NCBI GenBank assembly: GCA_910579305.1
Contig: CAJTTA010000003.1
Coordinates: 1 to 64,000 of the forward strand
Direction of reading: 5' to 3'
Length of the DNA stretch: 64,000 nucleotides
From: an uncultured Muribaculaceae bacterium
Lineage (GTDB): Bacteria > Bacteroidota > Bacteroidia > Bacteroidales > Muribaculaceae
Part shown: positions 37,141-47,142 of the stretch, piece after piece
Layout: every line of letters begins with the position of its first letter
Position numbering within the stretch: position 1 is the stretch's first letter
Position numbers and translations under genes: made by a program
The notes under the pieces: generated by a model
What the model saw: the letters and a program-made list of their open reading frames with translations, nothing else
What the model was told of the DNA's origin: nothing
The model's database searches: none

Positions 37141-38376
37141 ATGAACACAAACACACACATTCGACCTGAGGCGGCCAGATACCGCCAGGGTGGCCCTCGG
37201 GCATGGTGGATATGGATTATATCCACCATCTTTGTCATATACCTATTCAATGTACAGACAATGTTCTCAGATGTGCAAGGCGATATACAGACTCACCTGC
37301 GACTTGACACATGGCATCTCACCCTCATTGCAGGAACTTATACTTGGGCGTTTGCCATATTCCAGTTCTTCGGAGGAGCATTTCTCGACTGCTTCGGATC
37401 GCGCAGGGTAATGATTCCAGCCTTTATTTTTGTCACAGCGGGAGTATTTCTGTATGGCATGGCAGAATCATATACGATAATAATTCTGGCACAGGTACTT
37501 ATGGCTTTGGGCGCCTGCTGCGGCTTTGTCGGCGCCGGATACATAGGAGGAGTATGGTTTGGCATGGCAGCCTATGGCACAATGTTTGGATATGTGCAGA
37601 CACTTTCCTCTATAGGTTCTGCTGTACAACAGCCCATCATAGAGAGCGTTCTCAAGCATATTACTTATGAACAGCTTTTCACCTACCTCGGCATTTTCGG
37701 CCTGCTTCTCATCGTGCTTGCATTGATATATATGAGGAATCCTACTCATGTTATTGTGACAAGCAATCCCTTCAAAGTCGTAGGAAACAATCTCATTCAG
37801 ATCTTCAAGAAGCCACAGATGTGGATAGCGGCAATATGGGGAGGCATTATTTTCGGCCTAAATCTTGCCCTCGGAGTGGTATGGACTCCTGAAATATTCA
37901 ATCATTATGGGTACAGTGATTCCGGATATATCGGAACGGCCCTGCTATGGCTCGGCCTTGCTGCAGGATCATGTTTCTGGCCTCAATGGAGCGACAAGAT
38001 AGCAAGCAGACGCATCCCTTCAATCATCGGTGCGGTCATGATCATTATCGCTCTTGCGCTTGTACTGTATGTAAGAATGCCCATGTGGTGTATGTGCGTC
38101 ATGATGTTTCTCATAGGTATGGGTGCTACAGCTCATATGCTGGCCTTCTCTGTAGGAGGAGATATAGCCGGAGGGCCTCTTGTAGGTACATCAAGTGCCT
38201 TCCTTAACGGAATGATGTTTATCTTCGGCGGACTTTTGCAGAATATCCCCTCGGCTCTTGAATCAGATGGCTACAGTTTCGACACGGCGTTTTCTCCATA
38301 CATAGCAGCTGCGGTCATAGCCTTAATATTCATTTTCTTACAAAAGGAGACTGCATCCAGCCACACAAAACATTAA
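37141..38376 (+). CDS. major facilitator superfamily transporter
   Basis: A 411-residue membrane protein with 12 predicted segments. The MFS loop motif appears as GGAFLDCFGSRRVMI after segment 2. It lies in an apparent operon with guanine deaminase, so purine-related transport is possible, but the sequence alone does not show the substrate. Confidence 0.85.
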   Translation: MNTNTHIRPEAARYRQGGPRAWWIWIISTIFVIYLFNVQTMFSDVQGDIQTHLRLDTWHLTLIAGTYTWAFAIFQFFGGAFLDCFGSRRVMIPAFIFVTAGVFLYGMAESYTIIILAQVLMALGACCGFVGAGYIGGVWFGMAAYGTMFGYVQTLSSIGSAVQQPIIESVLKHITYEQLFTYLGIFGLLLIVLALIYMRNPTHVIVTSNPFKVVGNNLIQIFKKPQMWIAAIWGGIIFGLNLALGVVWTPEIFNHYGYSDSGYIGTALLWLGLAAGSCFWPQWSDKIASRRIPSIIGAVMIIIALALVLYVRMPMWCMCVMMFLIGMGATAHMLAFSVGGDIAGGPLVGTSSAFLNGMMFIFGGLLQNIPSALESDGYSFDTAFSPYIAAAVIALIFIFLQKETASSHTKH

Positions 38377-38386
38377 TAATCCCTAT

Positions 38387-38439
38387 AAAATAGCTTGAAG
38401 AGACCTGCACATATTCGGCAGGTCTCTTCAAGCTATTTT
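38387..38439. terminator. 22-bp perfect hairpin between convergent genes
   Basis: Arms 38387-38408 and 38418-38439 pair perfectly over 22 bp (9-nt loop), with A- and T-rich ends. It terminates the guaD unit and truA from the other side. Confidence 0.85.
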
Positions 38440-38452
38440 AACGTGTATGGCT

Positions 38453-39196
38453 TCAATCTACATATGGATATTTCACATCCCACAGATATAAGGCGTGAGC
38501 AGGCATCGAGACTCCTGCCGCACAGCGATCTTTCTGCTTGATAATATCCATGAATTCCTCCAAAGACAGCTTCCCGCGCCCCACTTCTACAAGGGTGCCC
38601 ACCACTGCGCGCACCATATTGCGAAGAAACCTGTCTGCTGTAATTGTAAATACCCAGGCCGCATCGCCGAGCCGAGTCCATTTTGCATGGGTTACGTTAC
38701 AGACATTAGTCTTGACATCGGTATGCAACTTTGCAAATGATGTGAAATCTTCCGTGTCAAGCAATATTTCAGCAGCCTTATTCATCGCTTCAAAATCAAG
38801 CCTGTAAGGTGAATGCCATGCAAGTTCCGAGAAGAACGGACTCTTTTTGTCAATAAGAAAGTATTTATACGTTCTCTCAACGGCATCAAATCTTGCATGG
38901 GCGTCAGTCTCCACTGGTATGAGCCTCTGGAAAGATATTTGTTTACCACACATATGATTAAGCGACCGAAGAAGCGCATCGGAATTCTCAATAGGCTTCT
39001 CCGCATCAAAATGTGCATACATACAGCGTGCATGCACTCCGGCATCAGTACGCCCGGCTCCTACTATAGGCGTAGGCTGCCGGAGTACTGTTGCAAGTGC
39101 GGTTTCTATCTCTTGCTGAACTGTACGCCCGTTAGGCTGGATTTGCCAGCCACAAAATCCGGCTCCGTTATAAGAGAGTTGAAGAAAATACCTCAT
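38453..39196 (-). CDS. truA: tRNA pseudouridine synthase A
   Basis: Makes pseudouridine 38-40 in the tRNA anticodon arm. The 247-residue protein has AGRTDAGVHA with the catalytic Asp near residue 51, the FDA/ERTYKYF segment, and FLRNMVRAVVGTLVEVG. It overlaps the end of speA by 4 bp and is probably translated from the same message. Confidence 0.95.
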   Translation of the reverse strand: MRYFLQLSYNGAGFCGWQIQPNGRTVQQEIETALATVLRQPTPIVGAGRTDAGVHARCMYAHFDAEKPIENSDALLRSLNHMCGKQISFQRLIPVETDAHARFDAVERTYKYFLIDKKSPFFSELAWHSPYRLDFEAMNKAAEILLDTEDFTSFAKLHTDVKTNVCNVTHAKWTRLGDAAWVFTITADRFLRNMVRAVVGTLVEVGRGKLSLEEFMDIIKQKDRCAAGVSMPAHALYLWDVKYPYVD

Positions 39197-41085
39197 TCCA
39201 GATATGTATAACCGTATAAGCCGGAACGATAATTATTGAGGAACTGACGCCCTTCTTCAGGAGTGATCTTACCTTGCTTCATGCAAGAAGATACCCATGT
39301 CTCAAGATTCCTCACAAGCTTCTTGGGGTTATATTCCACATAATCAAGCACGTCAGCTACAGTCTCTCCATCAATAATCTGCTCGATCACCGGCCCTGAT
39401 TCCTTCACTGTAATGTGCACGGCATTAGTATCGCCAAACAAATTATGCAGGTCGCCAAGAATCTCTTGATATGCTCCGACAAGGAAGACACCGAAATAAT
39501 AATGCTCCCCTGTCTTGAGAGGGTGTACGGGCAATGAATCGGAAATCCCTCGCGGAGAGACAAAGTTAGCTATTTTCCCATCAGAATCACAGGTTACATC
39601 CTGCAGGGTTGCAAGTCGCACAGGTTTCTCATCAAGCCTCTGTATAGGCATGATTGGGAACACCTGATCTATCGCCCAAGAGTCCGGCAAACTTTGGAAG
39701 AGAGAAAAATTGCAGAAATATTTATCTGGCAGCATACGAGCCACTTTCCGCAACTCTTCAGGCGGGTGCTTCATGGAGCCGGTAATGCTGTTGACATCTC
39801 TCGCAACGCTCCAGAACAACTTTTCAATCTGCGCTCTTGTGCGCAGGTCAAGCAGTCCGAGAGAGAATAACTCCAGAGCCTCTTCTCGTATCTGCAGTGC
39901 ATCATGCCAGTCTTCAAACACTCTTGAAGGATTGATCTTATCCCATATGCCATAAAGCTCGCGTGCAAGCTCATGTGCATTTTCAGCCACAACCATATCA
40001 TCCTTCCATTCCGGAAGAGCCGTAGACGCAAGCGCCTCAATGATCAAGACTGAATGATGCGCCGTAACCGAACGCCCACTCTCTGTAATTATATTGGGAT
40101 GCGGCAGATTATTCTTCACACACACATCTACCAGTGCCGACACTGAATCATTTACATACTCCTGTATGCTATAATTCATCGAATTCTCACTGGATGAGGA
40201 GCGTGTGCCATCATAATCTACGCCAAGCCCTCCTCCTATGTCCACGAAATCAATCTGAAATCCCATGGATTGCAACTGCACATAAAATTGCATTGCCTCA
40301 CGCAATGCATTCTTTATACGGCGAATCTTTGTAATCTGGCTTCCTATATGGAAATGTATGAATTTCAGACAATGAGAAAGCTTGTTCTTCTCTAAAAAAC
40401 CGAGAGCATCCAGCAGCTCCGATGAGTTGAGTCCAAACTTGCTCACATCGCCACCGCTCTCTTCCCATTTGCCTGATCCGGAAGAGGTAAGCTTTATACG
40501 AATACCTATATTGGGCTCAATCTTCAGCTTTTTGGATATGTCAGCTATCAGCTTAAGCTCATTGAGTTTCTCCACTACGATGAATATGCGTCTGCCCATC
40601 TTCTGTGCGAGAAGCGCCAGCTCCACATAATCCTTATCCTTATAACCATTACATATGACAATGGAATTTTCGTGGGTATTCACAGCAAGCACGGCATGCA
40701 GCTCCGGCTTTGAGCCGGCTTCAAGTCCGATGTTATATTTATTACCATGACTCACGATTTCTTCCACTACCTGCCGCATCTGGTTGACCTTTATAGGATA
40801 GACTATAAAGTTTTGTCCCTCATAATTATATTCTTCGGCCGCGCGGGCAAAACAACTCTGAAGATTGCTTATGCGGTCATCCAATATGTCGGGAAAGCGG
40901 AGAAGCACCGGTGCTGTCACATCACGCAGTGCCAGCTCATCCATCAAATCCTTAAGATCTACCGGAGGGCAACCTTGTCGCGGTGAGACTTCCACATGTC
41001 CGGCATCATTAATCTTAAAATAGGAATGGCCCCATCCGGGCACATTGTAGAGTTCTGAGGAATCCTCAATTCGCCATTTTCTCAT
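39193..41085 (-). CDS. speA: biosynthetic arginine decarboxylase
   Basis: PLP enzyme that turns arginine into agmatine for polyamine synthesis. The 630-residue protein has the alanine-racemase-fold PLP site in NFIVYPIKVNQMRQ (Lys near residue 99), HFHIGSQITKI and DIGGGLGVDYDG, then ITESGRSVTAHHS. This is the usual length for SpeA. It is 40 bp downstream of the ssb-like gene. Confidence 0.95.
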   Translation of the reverse strand: MRKWRIEDSSELYNVPGWGHSYFKINDAGHVEVSPRQGCPPVDLKDLMDELALRDVTAPVLLRFPDILDDRISNLQSCFARAAEEYNYEGQNFIVYPIKVNQMRQVVEEIVSHGNKYNIGLEAGSKPELHAVLAVNTHENSIVICNGYKDKDYVELALLAQKMGRRIFIVVEKLNELKLIADISKKLKIEPNIGIRIKLTSSGSGKWEESGGDVSKFGLNSSELLDALGFLEKNKLSHCLKFIHFHIGSQITKIRRIKNALREAMQFYVQLQSMGFQIDFVDIGGGLGVDYDGTRSSSSENSMNYSIQEYVNDSVSALVDVCVKNNLPHPNIITESGRSVTAHHSVLIIEALASTALPEWKDDMVVAENAHELARELYGIWDKINPSRVFEDWHDALQIREEALELFSLGLLDLRTRAQIEKLFWSVARDVNSITGSMKHPPEELRKVARMLPDKYFCNFSLFQSLPDSWAIDQVFPIMPIQRLDEKPVRLATLQDVTCDSDGKIANFVSPRGISDSLPVHPLKTGEHYYFGVFLVGAYQEILGDLHNLFGDTNAVHITVKESGPVIEQIIDGETVADVLDYVEYNPKKLVRNLETWVSSCMKQGKITPEEGRQFLNNYRSGLYGYTYLE

Positions 41086-41125
41086 TATATACTCTTAATA
41101 TATATATTGTCTTCAGGCCAACGGC

Positions 41126-41443
41126 TCAATTGCCCCGGCCAAGGATTTCAAAGGTGTCAACATAAATTTCTGTAATATTACGCTGTATCTGCAGCTTGTC
41201 GGTGTAAGAACGAGTACGCAACTTGCCCTCAAGATAAAGTCGAGTCCCTTTGCGTATATATCGCTCTGCATACTCCGCATTTTTTCCTGTCATCACTATA
41301 TTATGCCACTCTGTGCGCTCGCTGTCGGCGGTACGCTCATTGGTGGCCAATGACAACAGTGCCATCGCTACATCTTTAGAGGGATAATACATCCTCGGGT
41401 CAGAACCTGCATTACCTAATAATATTACCTTGTTTACTGACAC
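41126..41443 (-). CDS. short SSB-like single-stranded-DNA-binding protein
   Basis: A 105-residue OB-fold protein starting NKVILLGNAGSDPRM, with FATNE-like SLATNE and EWHNIVMTGKNAEYAERYIRKG. The C-terminal acidic tip (DDDIPF-type) that recruits partners to SSB is absent; the protein ends ILGRGN. The start codon is GTG. It is probably a tail-less paralogue rather than the main replication SSB. Confidence 0.85.
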   Translation of the reverse strand: MSVNKVILLGNAGSDPRMYYPSKDVAMALLSLATNERTADSERTEWHNIVMTGKNAEYAERYIRKGTRLYLEGKLRTRSYTDKLQIQRNITEIYVDTFEILGRGN

Positions 41444-41490
41444 GGTTGATTAACTGATCGTAAAGAATTGCTTATAAACTTGTTTACAAA

Positions 41491-42408
41491 TTAATATCTT
41501 GAAGCCTTTAATGCCAGGCCCGTCTTTTCATACAGCCCCATGAGTAGATTCATTACATGCACAGCATCGCCGGCTCCCCCTCGCATACGGGCATCGGCTA
41601 TGGCTCTGAGCTGAAGATTACCTTCGGGTGACTTATCAAGACTTACTATGCATTTATCTGTGCCCTCCACTTCATTCGGCGAGACCTCTTCGCCTGTAAT
41701 GAAGGTAAGATTATGATCATCATATTGCTCTTCATACATATCGGTAATATTATCGATTGGGACAGGAAGAGCTAGATCACAGGATATGCGCATGACTCTG
41801 CCCAGCGCCTCATTGGCTGCGAAAGAAAGTAGGATATCAAATGCTTTCGCTCCGGAGGAGGCAAGCTGCCGAATCATGTCATGAATATCACGTGGCTGCA
41901 CCGCCAATATATCGGCAGCCGCCTCAACCCTGATATTGAGAATATCCGGAATCATGGCTCTCATGGCCAGCGGCAAGAGTGCAACTGTAGTTATCGATTC
42001 CAACGCAGATGGAATCACAGCATGGCGAGCTCCTCTTACAAGAGATTTCCGATTTAACTCAGGCACACCATACACTGCAAATGTATCCCGTTCTCTCTCT
42101 TCGCTGAACGTGGCACAGAGGTCAATGACACATAGTTCCGGCTTGCCTGCAATCATGCCGCGCAGATCCTCTTTTATATCATCATATGGGACGGTGACAT
42201 ACAGCACATCGAGCTTTTCTACGTCAAGCGACGCAGAAAAGTCAAGGGTGCATTCCCCTATCAGTCCATGGTGCGCGGAAGTAACCTCACACCCGGCCAA
42301 GCCGGCATCTACGGCACAGCGTATCATCACATCCGGATGATTTACCAGAATGCGCAATAATTCTCCTGCGAGGGGTGTTGCGGCGCCATATATTCCTACA
42401 TTTATCAT
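41491..42408 (-). CDS. ArgC-like protein lacking the catalytic cysteine
   Basis: A 305-residue protein (start at 42408; an in-frame ATG at 42435 is only an extension) related to N-acetyl-gamma-glutamyl-phosphate reductase. It has the Rossmann motif GIYGAATPLAGELLRI, VIDLCATF, YGVPELNR and the C-terminal MRGGAGDAVHVMNLLMG. Where ArgC has NPGCYPT with the active-site Cys, this protein has IPSALES, so the nucleophile is Ala134. The later HRHxPE motif is not visible. It may be a non-catalytic relative or have a changed reaction. argR is the next gene upstream. Confidence 0.8.
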   Translation of the reverse strand: MINVGIYGAATPLAGELLRILVNHPDVMIRCAVDAGLAGCEVTSAHHGLIGECTLDFSASLDVEKLDVLYVTVPYDDIKEDLRGMIAGKPELCVIDLCATFSEERERDTFAVYGVPELNRKSLVRGARHAVIPSALESITTVALLPLAMRAMIPDILNIRVEAAADILAVQPRDIHDMIRQLASSGAKAFDILLSFAANEALGRVMRISCDLALPVPIDNITDMYEEQYDDHNLTFITGEEVSPNEVEGTDKCIVSLDKSPEGNLQLRAIADARMRGGAGDAVHVMNLLMGLYEKTGLALKASRY

Positions 42409-42555
42409 AAGTCTAAAATATATGAGAAGCGGCACGGACTTTCGTTAAACATAACCTGAGTCTCTGCAAAGTTCCGCACCACTCATCATTATATCACAAA
42501 GCTATCAGCAATTGATTGGCTATAAAGCCGATATTGCCTCAGGCGAAAGAAGCAA

Positions 42556-43053
42556 TCAGTACAACGGTATTTTTTCATCAAGCGGCAATAGCCGGGCAAA
42601 GACCTCACGTGCCTGATCAAGAGTGACATCTTCACGCAAAACTGCAAAAACCGTATCGGTACCTGCAATAGTACCTATTATTTCCGGCGGATTGCTCACA
42701 TCTATATCATATGCCATGCCTGCGGCATAACCGTTTCGGGTCTTGATTACAGCCATATTGCCGGAAAATGTGATAGACATGAAGCCAAGCTGATATGCCG
42801 AACTCATAGCCATCTGCCCGGAGGCAAGGAGTTTATCTTTAATTGTATTGCTGTCGGGCAATATATACATATACGTCCCTCTGTCTGTCGGAACTTTTGT
42901 TGTCTTAAGCATTTTCAAGTCACGACTGAGAGTAGCCTGAGTCACATTGTATCCATTGTCAGCAAGGCGACGGCTCAATTCTTCCTGGCTGCCAATGCAG
43001 TTGTTTTTAATGAGATCTACAATGAGCTCTACTCGGCGTTTCCTATTCTTCAT
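42556..43053 (-). CDS. argR: arginine repressor ArgR
   Basis: Hexameric regulator that binds ARG boxes with arginine as corepressor. The 165-residue protein has the winged-helix N-terminus (RVELIVDLIKNN, SQEELSRRLADNG, TQATLSRDLKML) and the C-terminal arginine-binding domain with GTIAGTDTVFAVLRED near residue 133. It is complete. A TATATTTG -7 element lies at 43090-43097. Confidence 0.92.
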   Translation of the reverse strand: MKNRKRRVELIVDLIKNNCIGSQEELSRRLADNGYNVTQATLSRDLKMLKTTKVPTDRGTYMYILPDSNTIKDKLLASGQMAMSSAYQLGFMSITFSGNMAVIKTRNGYAAGMAYDIDVSNPPEIIGTIAGTDTVFAVLREDVTLDQAREVFARLLPLDEKIPLY

Positions 43054-43214
43054 GTTTTTAGATCAAGTGTAGTAAGATAAAATTTTTTGCAAATATAATA
43101 AAAATAGTTGAAATTTACATTAACGGGCCTGTGATTTAGGCACTTATAATTACCCTACTTGCAAAACACCACATTATCAACTCTTTAGGCTCTCCGAAAT
43201 TTTTGAATACATAT

Positions 43215-43847
43215 TCAGTCTTCCAACCCTTCCAGATCTTTCTTACACATCAAGTCCATAGCTTTCTTGATGCGTGCCGCTTCTTCATATCTTTCGTTAT
43301 CCACAGCCTCCTCCAGAAGATTCCGTAATTCCGCATCTGTTCTGTCGGAATAATCTGTTTTATCGGAATCAGTGGAAGCTGACGCATCCGATACCTTTAC
43401 TGCATGCGATGACACTTTCCTTATGCCGACCTCATCCAGCAATGATGAGGGTGCATATATTGGTGCGCCTACACGTATTGCAAGAGCGATGGCATCACTT
43501 GACCGTGAGTCAAGCATCACCTCCCGCTCTCCGCCACTTAAATGTAAATCCGCTGCATACACTCCACTGTCGAGTCGCTTAAGTTCAACTTTATGCAATT
43601 GCAAACCGAACGCACGCATTATATTGGTCATAAGATCATGAGTCAGAGGGCGAGGAGTTATTATCTCCTGCAATTTGCATTCTATGCTTTGCGCCTCGGA
43701 AGTGCCGATGACTATAGGCAGGCATCTGTCGCCTCCCTCTTCCTGAAGTATCAATGCATATATTCCTGCATTCTGAGGGCTATAACGAATGCCTATCAGA
43801 TTCATCCTACACAGCTGATTATCATTATTCTCCATGCTCATCATCAT
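43215..43847 (-). CDS. bifunctional nuclease (DUF151) with UVR domain
   Basis: A 210-residue protein. Residues about 12-140 form the DUF151/bifunctional nuclease domain (LPIVIGTSEAQSIECKL, then DSRSSDAIALAIRVGAPIY). A Ser/Asp-rich linker follows, and residues about 175-205 are a UVR-type helical hairpin (NERYEEAARIKKAMD). Three ATG codons in a row (43847, 43844, 43841) start the frame. It is 8 bp after mnmA. Proven function of this domain pair is limited. Confidence 0.87.
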   Translation of the reverse strand: MMMSMENNDNQLCRMNLIGIRYSPQNAGIYALILQEEGGDRCLPIVIGTSEAQSIECKLQEIITPRPLTHDLMTNIMRAFGLQLHKVELKRLDSGVYAADLHLSGGEREVMLDSRSSDAIALAIRVGAPIYAPSSLLDEVGIRKVSSHAVKVSDASASTDSDKTDYSDRTDAELRNLLEEAVDNERYEEAARIKKAMDLMCKKDLEGLED

Positions 43848-43855
43848 ATGCTTGT

Positions 43856-44932
43856 TTAAGATTCATGTCCACCAGTTATAACTCCACTGCCAAGACATAT
43901 CTTTTCATCCATACTGTAGATTATCGCATACTGGCCCGGGGCGATTCCTTGAATGGGATCTTCGGAAAGCAGGCTGAAAGTATGCATCCCTGTTTTGGTC
44001 ATCAATGCTTCATGGAAATGCGGATTATGTCGGTTCTTGAATTTCACTTTCATCTCATCTGCCCCGGATGCAAATGGGTCTTCAGTGATCCAATGCATCT
44101 CTGCGAGATTTAATCTATGGCCATACTGGAGCGGAGTATCATATCCATGCGCTACATATACTGTATTGCTATCTATATCTTTGTCGACTACATACCACGG
44201 GCCACCGCTGAGACCAAGGCCTTTACGCTGGCCTATTGTGTGATACCAATAGCCATTATGACGCCCCAATACTTTACCGGTATCGACATCCTTTATTTCA
44301 CCCGGCATGTCTCCGAGATGACGGCGCAAAAAATCATTATAATCTATTTTGCCAAGAAAACATATTCCCTGGGAATCCTTGCGGGTAGCATTCGGCAGAT
44401 TAAGCTCTACAGCTATGCGCCTTACTTCAGCTTTTGGCAAAGAACCAATTGGAAACATTATATGACTTAGCTGTTCGTAACTTATCTGGGCAAGGAAATC
44501 TGTCTGATCTTTCACAGGATCCACAGCGGTTCCAAGCCAGAATTTCCCCTCCTTTTCCACGACTGTGGCGTAATGACCGGTGGCAGTCTTGTCAAATTCA
44601 TGACCGCGACGCTGCTCAAAATATCCGAACTTTATTATCTTATTGCACATCATATCGGGATGCGGAGTGAGGCCTCGCTTCACCGTATCAAGTGAATATT
44701 GCATGACATTATCCCAATATTCCTCATGCAGAGAGATGACTTCAAATGGTAGATTATATCTTCGCGCCAAAAGCGTGCACATCTCAATATCTTCTTCTGC
44801 ACTGCAGTCTCCCTCGCCATTATCCATTCCTATACGTATATAGAACAGATGAAGGTCGTGTCCTTGTTCATGTAATAAATGCAAGGCTACGGCACTGTCC
44901 ACCCCGCCCGATAATAATACTGCTATCTTCAT
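43856..44932 (-). CDS. mnmA: tRNA-specific 2-thiouridylase MnmA
   Basis: Puts sulfur on U34 of Glu, Gln and Lys tRNAs. The 358-residue protein has the PP-loop SGGVDS (residues 8-13), the first catalytic Cys in [14 protein letters not shown] near residue 96, and the second in SQGICFLG near residue 189. Length and motifs are normal. It belongs to the long run from 52573 to 43215. Confidence 0.95.
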   Translation of the reverse strand: MKIAVLLSGGVDSAVALHLLHEQGHDLHLFYIRIGMDNGEGDCSAEEDIEMCTLLARRYNLPFEVISLHEEYWDNVMQYSLDTVKRGLTPHPDMMCNKIIKFGYFEQRRGHEFDKTATGHYATVVEKEGKFWLGTAVDPVKDQTDFLAQISYEQLSHIMFPIGSLPKAEVRRIAVELNLPNATRKDSQGICFLGKIDYNDFLRRHLGDMPGEIKDVDTGKVLGRHNGYWYHTIGQRKGLGLSGGPWYVVDKDIDSNTVYVAHGYDTPLQYGHRLNLAEMHWITEDPFASGADEMKVKFKNRHNPHFHEALMTKTGMHTFSLLSEDPIQGIAPGQYAIIYSMDEKICLGSGVITGGHES

Positions 44933-44981
44933 TTATCAACTTCTATTAGAATATAAGATCCTCTCCCTCTCTACTCTGACA

Positions 44982-45500
44982 CTACATCTGCTCCAGCTCT
45001 TCATCTTCATTGCGATTCTCTGTATGAATTATATGAAGAGATAGAAAATAATCTATGGATAATTTTCCAGGACCAACAAGAGCCAGAAAGAAGTATATCC
45101 CCATAAACATCACAGGCAGATAGCCCAGATGCTGCCATGAAAGATCATATGAGGCCGGACTAAGGGTATCACTGAGAAGATAGTATTCGGCTATTGCCAT
45201 AGCTATAAATGGCGGAGCGCACATTATACGTGTGAACATACCGACCATTATAAATGCAGAGCATACTGTCTCTATTAGTATCATCACAATCAATGATAAC
45301 TCCGAAGTCATTCCCAATACTGCCGGGAAAGTGTCTTTTATCTCATTGAACGAAGAGATTTGCCTTAATCCGAACTGGAACAACATTATGCCTATAAACA
45401 GGCGTAGAAACAATCTACCCATATTGGGATAAGAATATCCTGTTGTGCGCAGATAAAACCGCTTGAACGGTGACAATAATCTATTACGGTGACGAGCCAT
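44982..45500 (-). CDS. DoxX family membrane protein
   Basis: A 172-residue integral membrane protein with four predicted segments and the DoxX-like pattern RLFIGIMLFQFGLRQI near residue 33, with GMFTRIMCAPP before segment 3. Family members are often found with redox proteins. Here the gene follows the DUF5106-thioredoxin gene by 23 bp. Function unknown. Confidence 0.82.
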   Translation of the reverse strand: MARHRNRLLSPFKRFYLRTTGYSYPNMGRLFLRLFIGIMLFQFGLRQISSFNEIKDTFPAVLGMTSELSLIVMILIETVCSAFIMVGMFTRIMCAPPFIAMAIAEYYLLSDTLSPASYDLSWQHLGYLPVMFMGIYFFLALVGPGKLSIDYFLSLHIIHTENRNEDEELEQM

Positions 45501-45523
45501 ACTGTTTATGTTATGATACTTGC

Positions 45524-46489
45524 CTATTGAGGCATTCTGATAATACTTTTAAGCGTGTCGATGTCGGCATTCTTTGAGATAATCTTGCCATCGGGGCCTA
45601 CTACATAAAGGCAGGGCGTTACTCTCAGATCCATCTTTTCCTCCAGATCAGAGGCAGCTCCCACCACCCATGAATGAGGATAGTCTTTCACAAGTTCCTG
45701 CCAGGAATCTCCTTCATCAGGATCTACATCGGGAATTATAAAATATATCTGCATCTTTCCATCGGCCACTGAGCGCTGGATCTCGCTGTCTGTTTCAAGT
45801 CGCAACTTAAGTATGCGACACTCGGAGCAATCCGGATCTCCGAATTCTATCACTGTATACACGGATGTCGGCACAAAGTGGGAGTTATTGCCATGAGTAT
45901 CAGTAAAGTCAAAGTTTTTCATGACATCTCCTACCAGGCAACCATGCAATGATTCATATTGGGCCCTGAAGCGTGCTTTTCTTATTTCCGGCAACTTCTT
46001 TTGGGCAAGCACAGCTTTAAGAAAAGGCAGATAAATCTCATCAATCATACCTTCGGAGGTAAATGGATCATAAATATTCCGTTCTGCCGCCATTGTAAGC
46101 TGCAACAGAAGAGACGGATTTTTCTTTACCCTGTCAATCAACTTGTCAACTGCCTTATAGACGACTTTGCTGTCAGCAAAACGCATGGGCACGGCAAAGG
46201 TCTTGAACGCATGATTGAGCTGCGACTGGCCCACAGCCTTCTGCTTGGTGTCAAAATTATCCCAAAAATGCTCTATAATCCAGTTGGAACTTTCCTTCCA
46301 GTCAGTAATTTCAGCCGGCACTACGGGATACTCAAATAACGGAGGAAGGACTGTCACTTCAGTTTCTTCAGCAGCATAATCCGGCTCTCCTTCTGTGGCA
46401 TAGGCTTCTGCCCCCAGTAGTGTGCATAATGCGGTGCACACAATAAGAATTCTTCTTAAATCTATAATATTAAATATCTTATCCATCAT
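45524..46489 (-). CDS. DUF5106-thioredoxin-fold secreted protein
   Basis: A 321-residue exported protein (signal peptide ending near AEAYA). The middle (about residues 55-190) is the DUF5106 region. The C-terminal part is a thioredoxin-like fold with a CxxC motif, CSEC, at about residues 219-222 (FGDPDCSECRILKL) and the cis-Pro region RVTPCLYV. Such proteins are thought to work in periplasmic thiol chemistry; the substrate is unknown. It overlaps the SGNH gene by 4 bp. Confidence 0.83.
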   Translation of the reverse strand: MMDKIFNIIDLRRILIVCTALCTLLGAEAYATEGEPDYAAEETEVTVLPPLFEYPVVPAEITDWKESSNWIIEHFWDNFDTKQKAVGQSQLNHAFKTFAVPMRFADSKVVYKAVDKLIDRVKKNPSLLLQLTMAAERNIYDPFTSEGMIDEIYLPFLKAVLAQKKLPEIRKARFRAQYESLHGCLVGDVMKNFDFTDTHGNNSHFVPTSVYTVIEFGDPDCSECRILKLRLETDSEIQRSVADGKMQIYFIIPDVDPDEGDSWQELVKDYPHSWVVGAASDLEEKMDLRVTPCLYVVGPDGKIISKNADIDTLKSIIRMPQ

Positions 46490-47142
46490 TCTCTAACGTA
46501 AGGGTTCAACACCTTAATCCAGGCCTTATAACCTGCTCCTGTGAGGTGAAGGCCATCATTGGTAAATTCTTTTCGCAGTTTTCCCGTATCAGGGTCTGCC
46601 AACTCCTCGGTAAGATCTATATAAGTGCATCCTTCCTCGGAGGCTATGTGACTTATCTCCCGATTAAAGTCTCTTATTATCTGCTCCTTGCCGTAGAGAG
46701 TCTTATAACGCTTGAAATCATTGTTCACCGGCATTATGCTCTGCAAGTAGACTTTAGTATCAGGTGAAAGTACACGTATACGCTTTACCAACGCAGAATA
46801 TCTTGAAGAAAGTTGCGACACAGTAAGTTTGTGAGCGACATCATTAATACCTATCAGCAGAAACAATTTTGCAGGCTTGCCTCTCATGACTTGATCAAGA
46901 CGCTTTGTCACACCACTCATCACATCGGAAGATATGCCACGGTTCTTTATATTAGGCATGCCGAATAATTCTGCAAACTCTCCACCATCTGTAATGGAAT
47001 TACCTAAAAAAATGATATCATCGGAATATACAGGCAGCAGTTCAAACAACGATACCTTTCTATCGTAATAACTGTCTGCCCGCATAAAAGGAGCAACCGC
47101 AAGCGCACACATCGCAAGAAGCAACACCAACTTACTTTTCAT
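46486..47142 (-). CDS. SGNH/GDSL hydrolase
   Basis: A 218-residue exported esterase-like protein (signal peptide to about residue 22). The four SGNH blocks are present: GNSITDG with the Ser nucleophile, the Gly in RGISSD, the Asn in LLIGINDV, and DGLHLTGAGY with the Asp-His pair. The acyl substrate, perhaps an acetylated sugar, is unknown. It overlaps the kinase-like gene by 11 bp and the DUF5106 gene by 4 bp, so the three are tightly coupled. Confidence 0.87.
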   Translation of the reverse strand: MKSKLVLLLAMCALAVAPFMRADSYYDRKVSLFELLPVYSDDIIFLGNSITDGGEFAELFGMPNIKNRGISSDVMSGVTKRLDQVMRGKPAKLFLLIGINDVAHKLTVSQLSSRYSALVKRIRVLSPDTKVYLQSIMPVNNDFKRYKTLYGKEQIIRDFNREISHIASEEGCTYIDLTEELADPDTGKLRKEFTNDGLHLTGAGYKAWIKVLNPYVRE

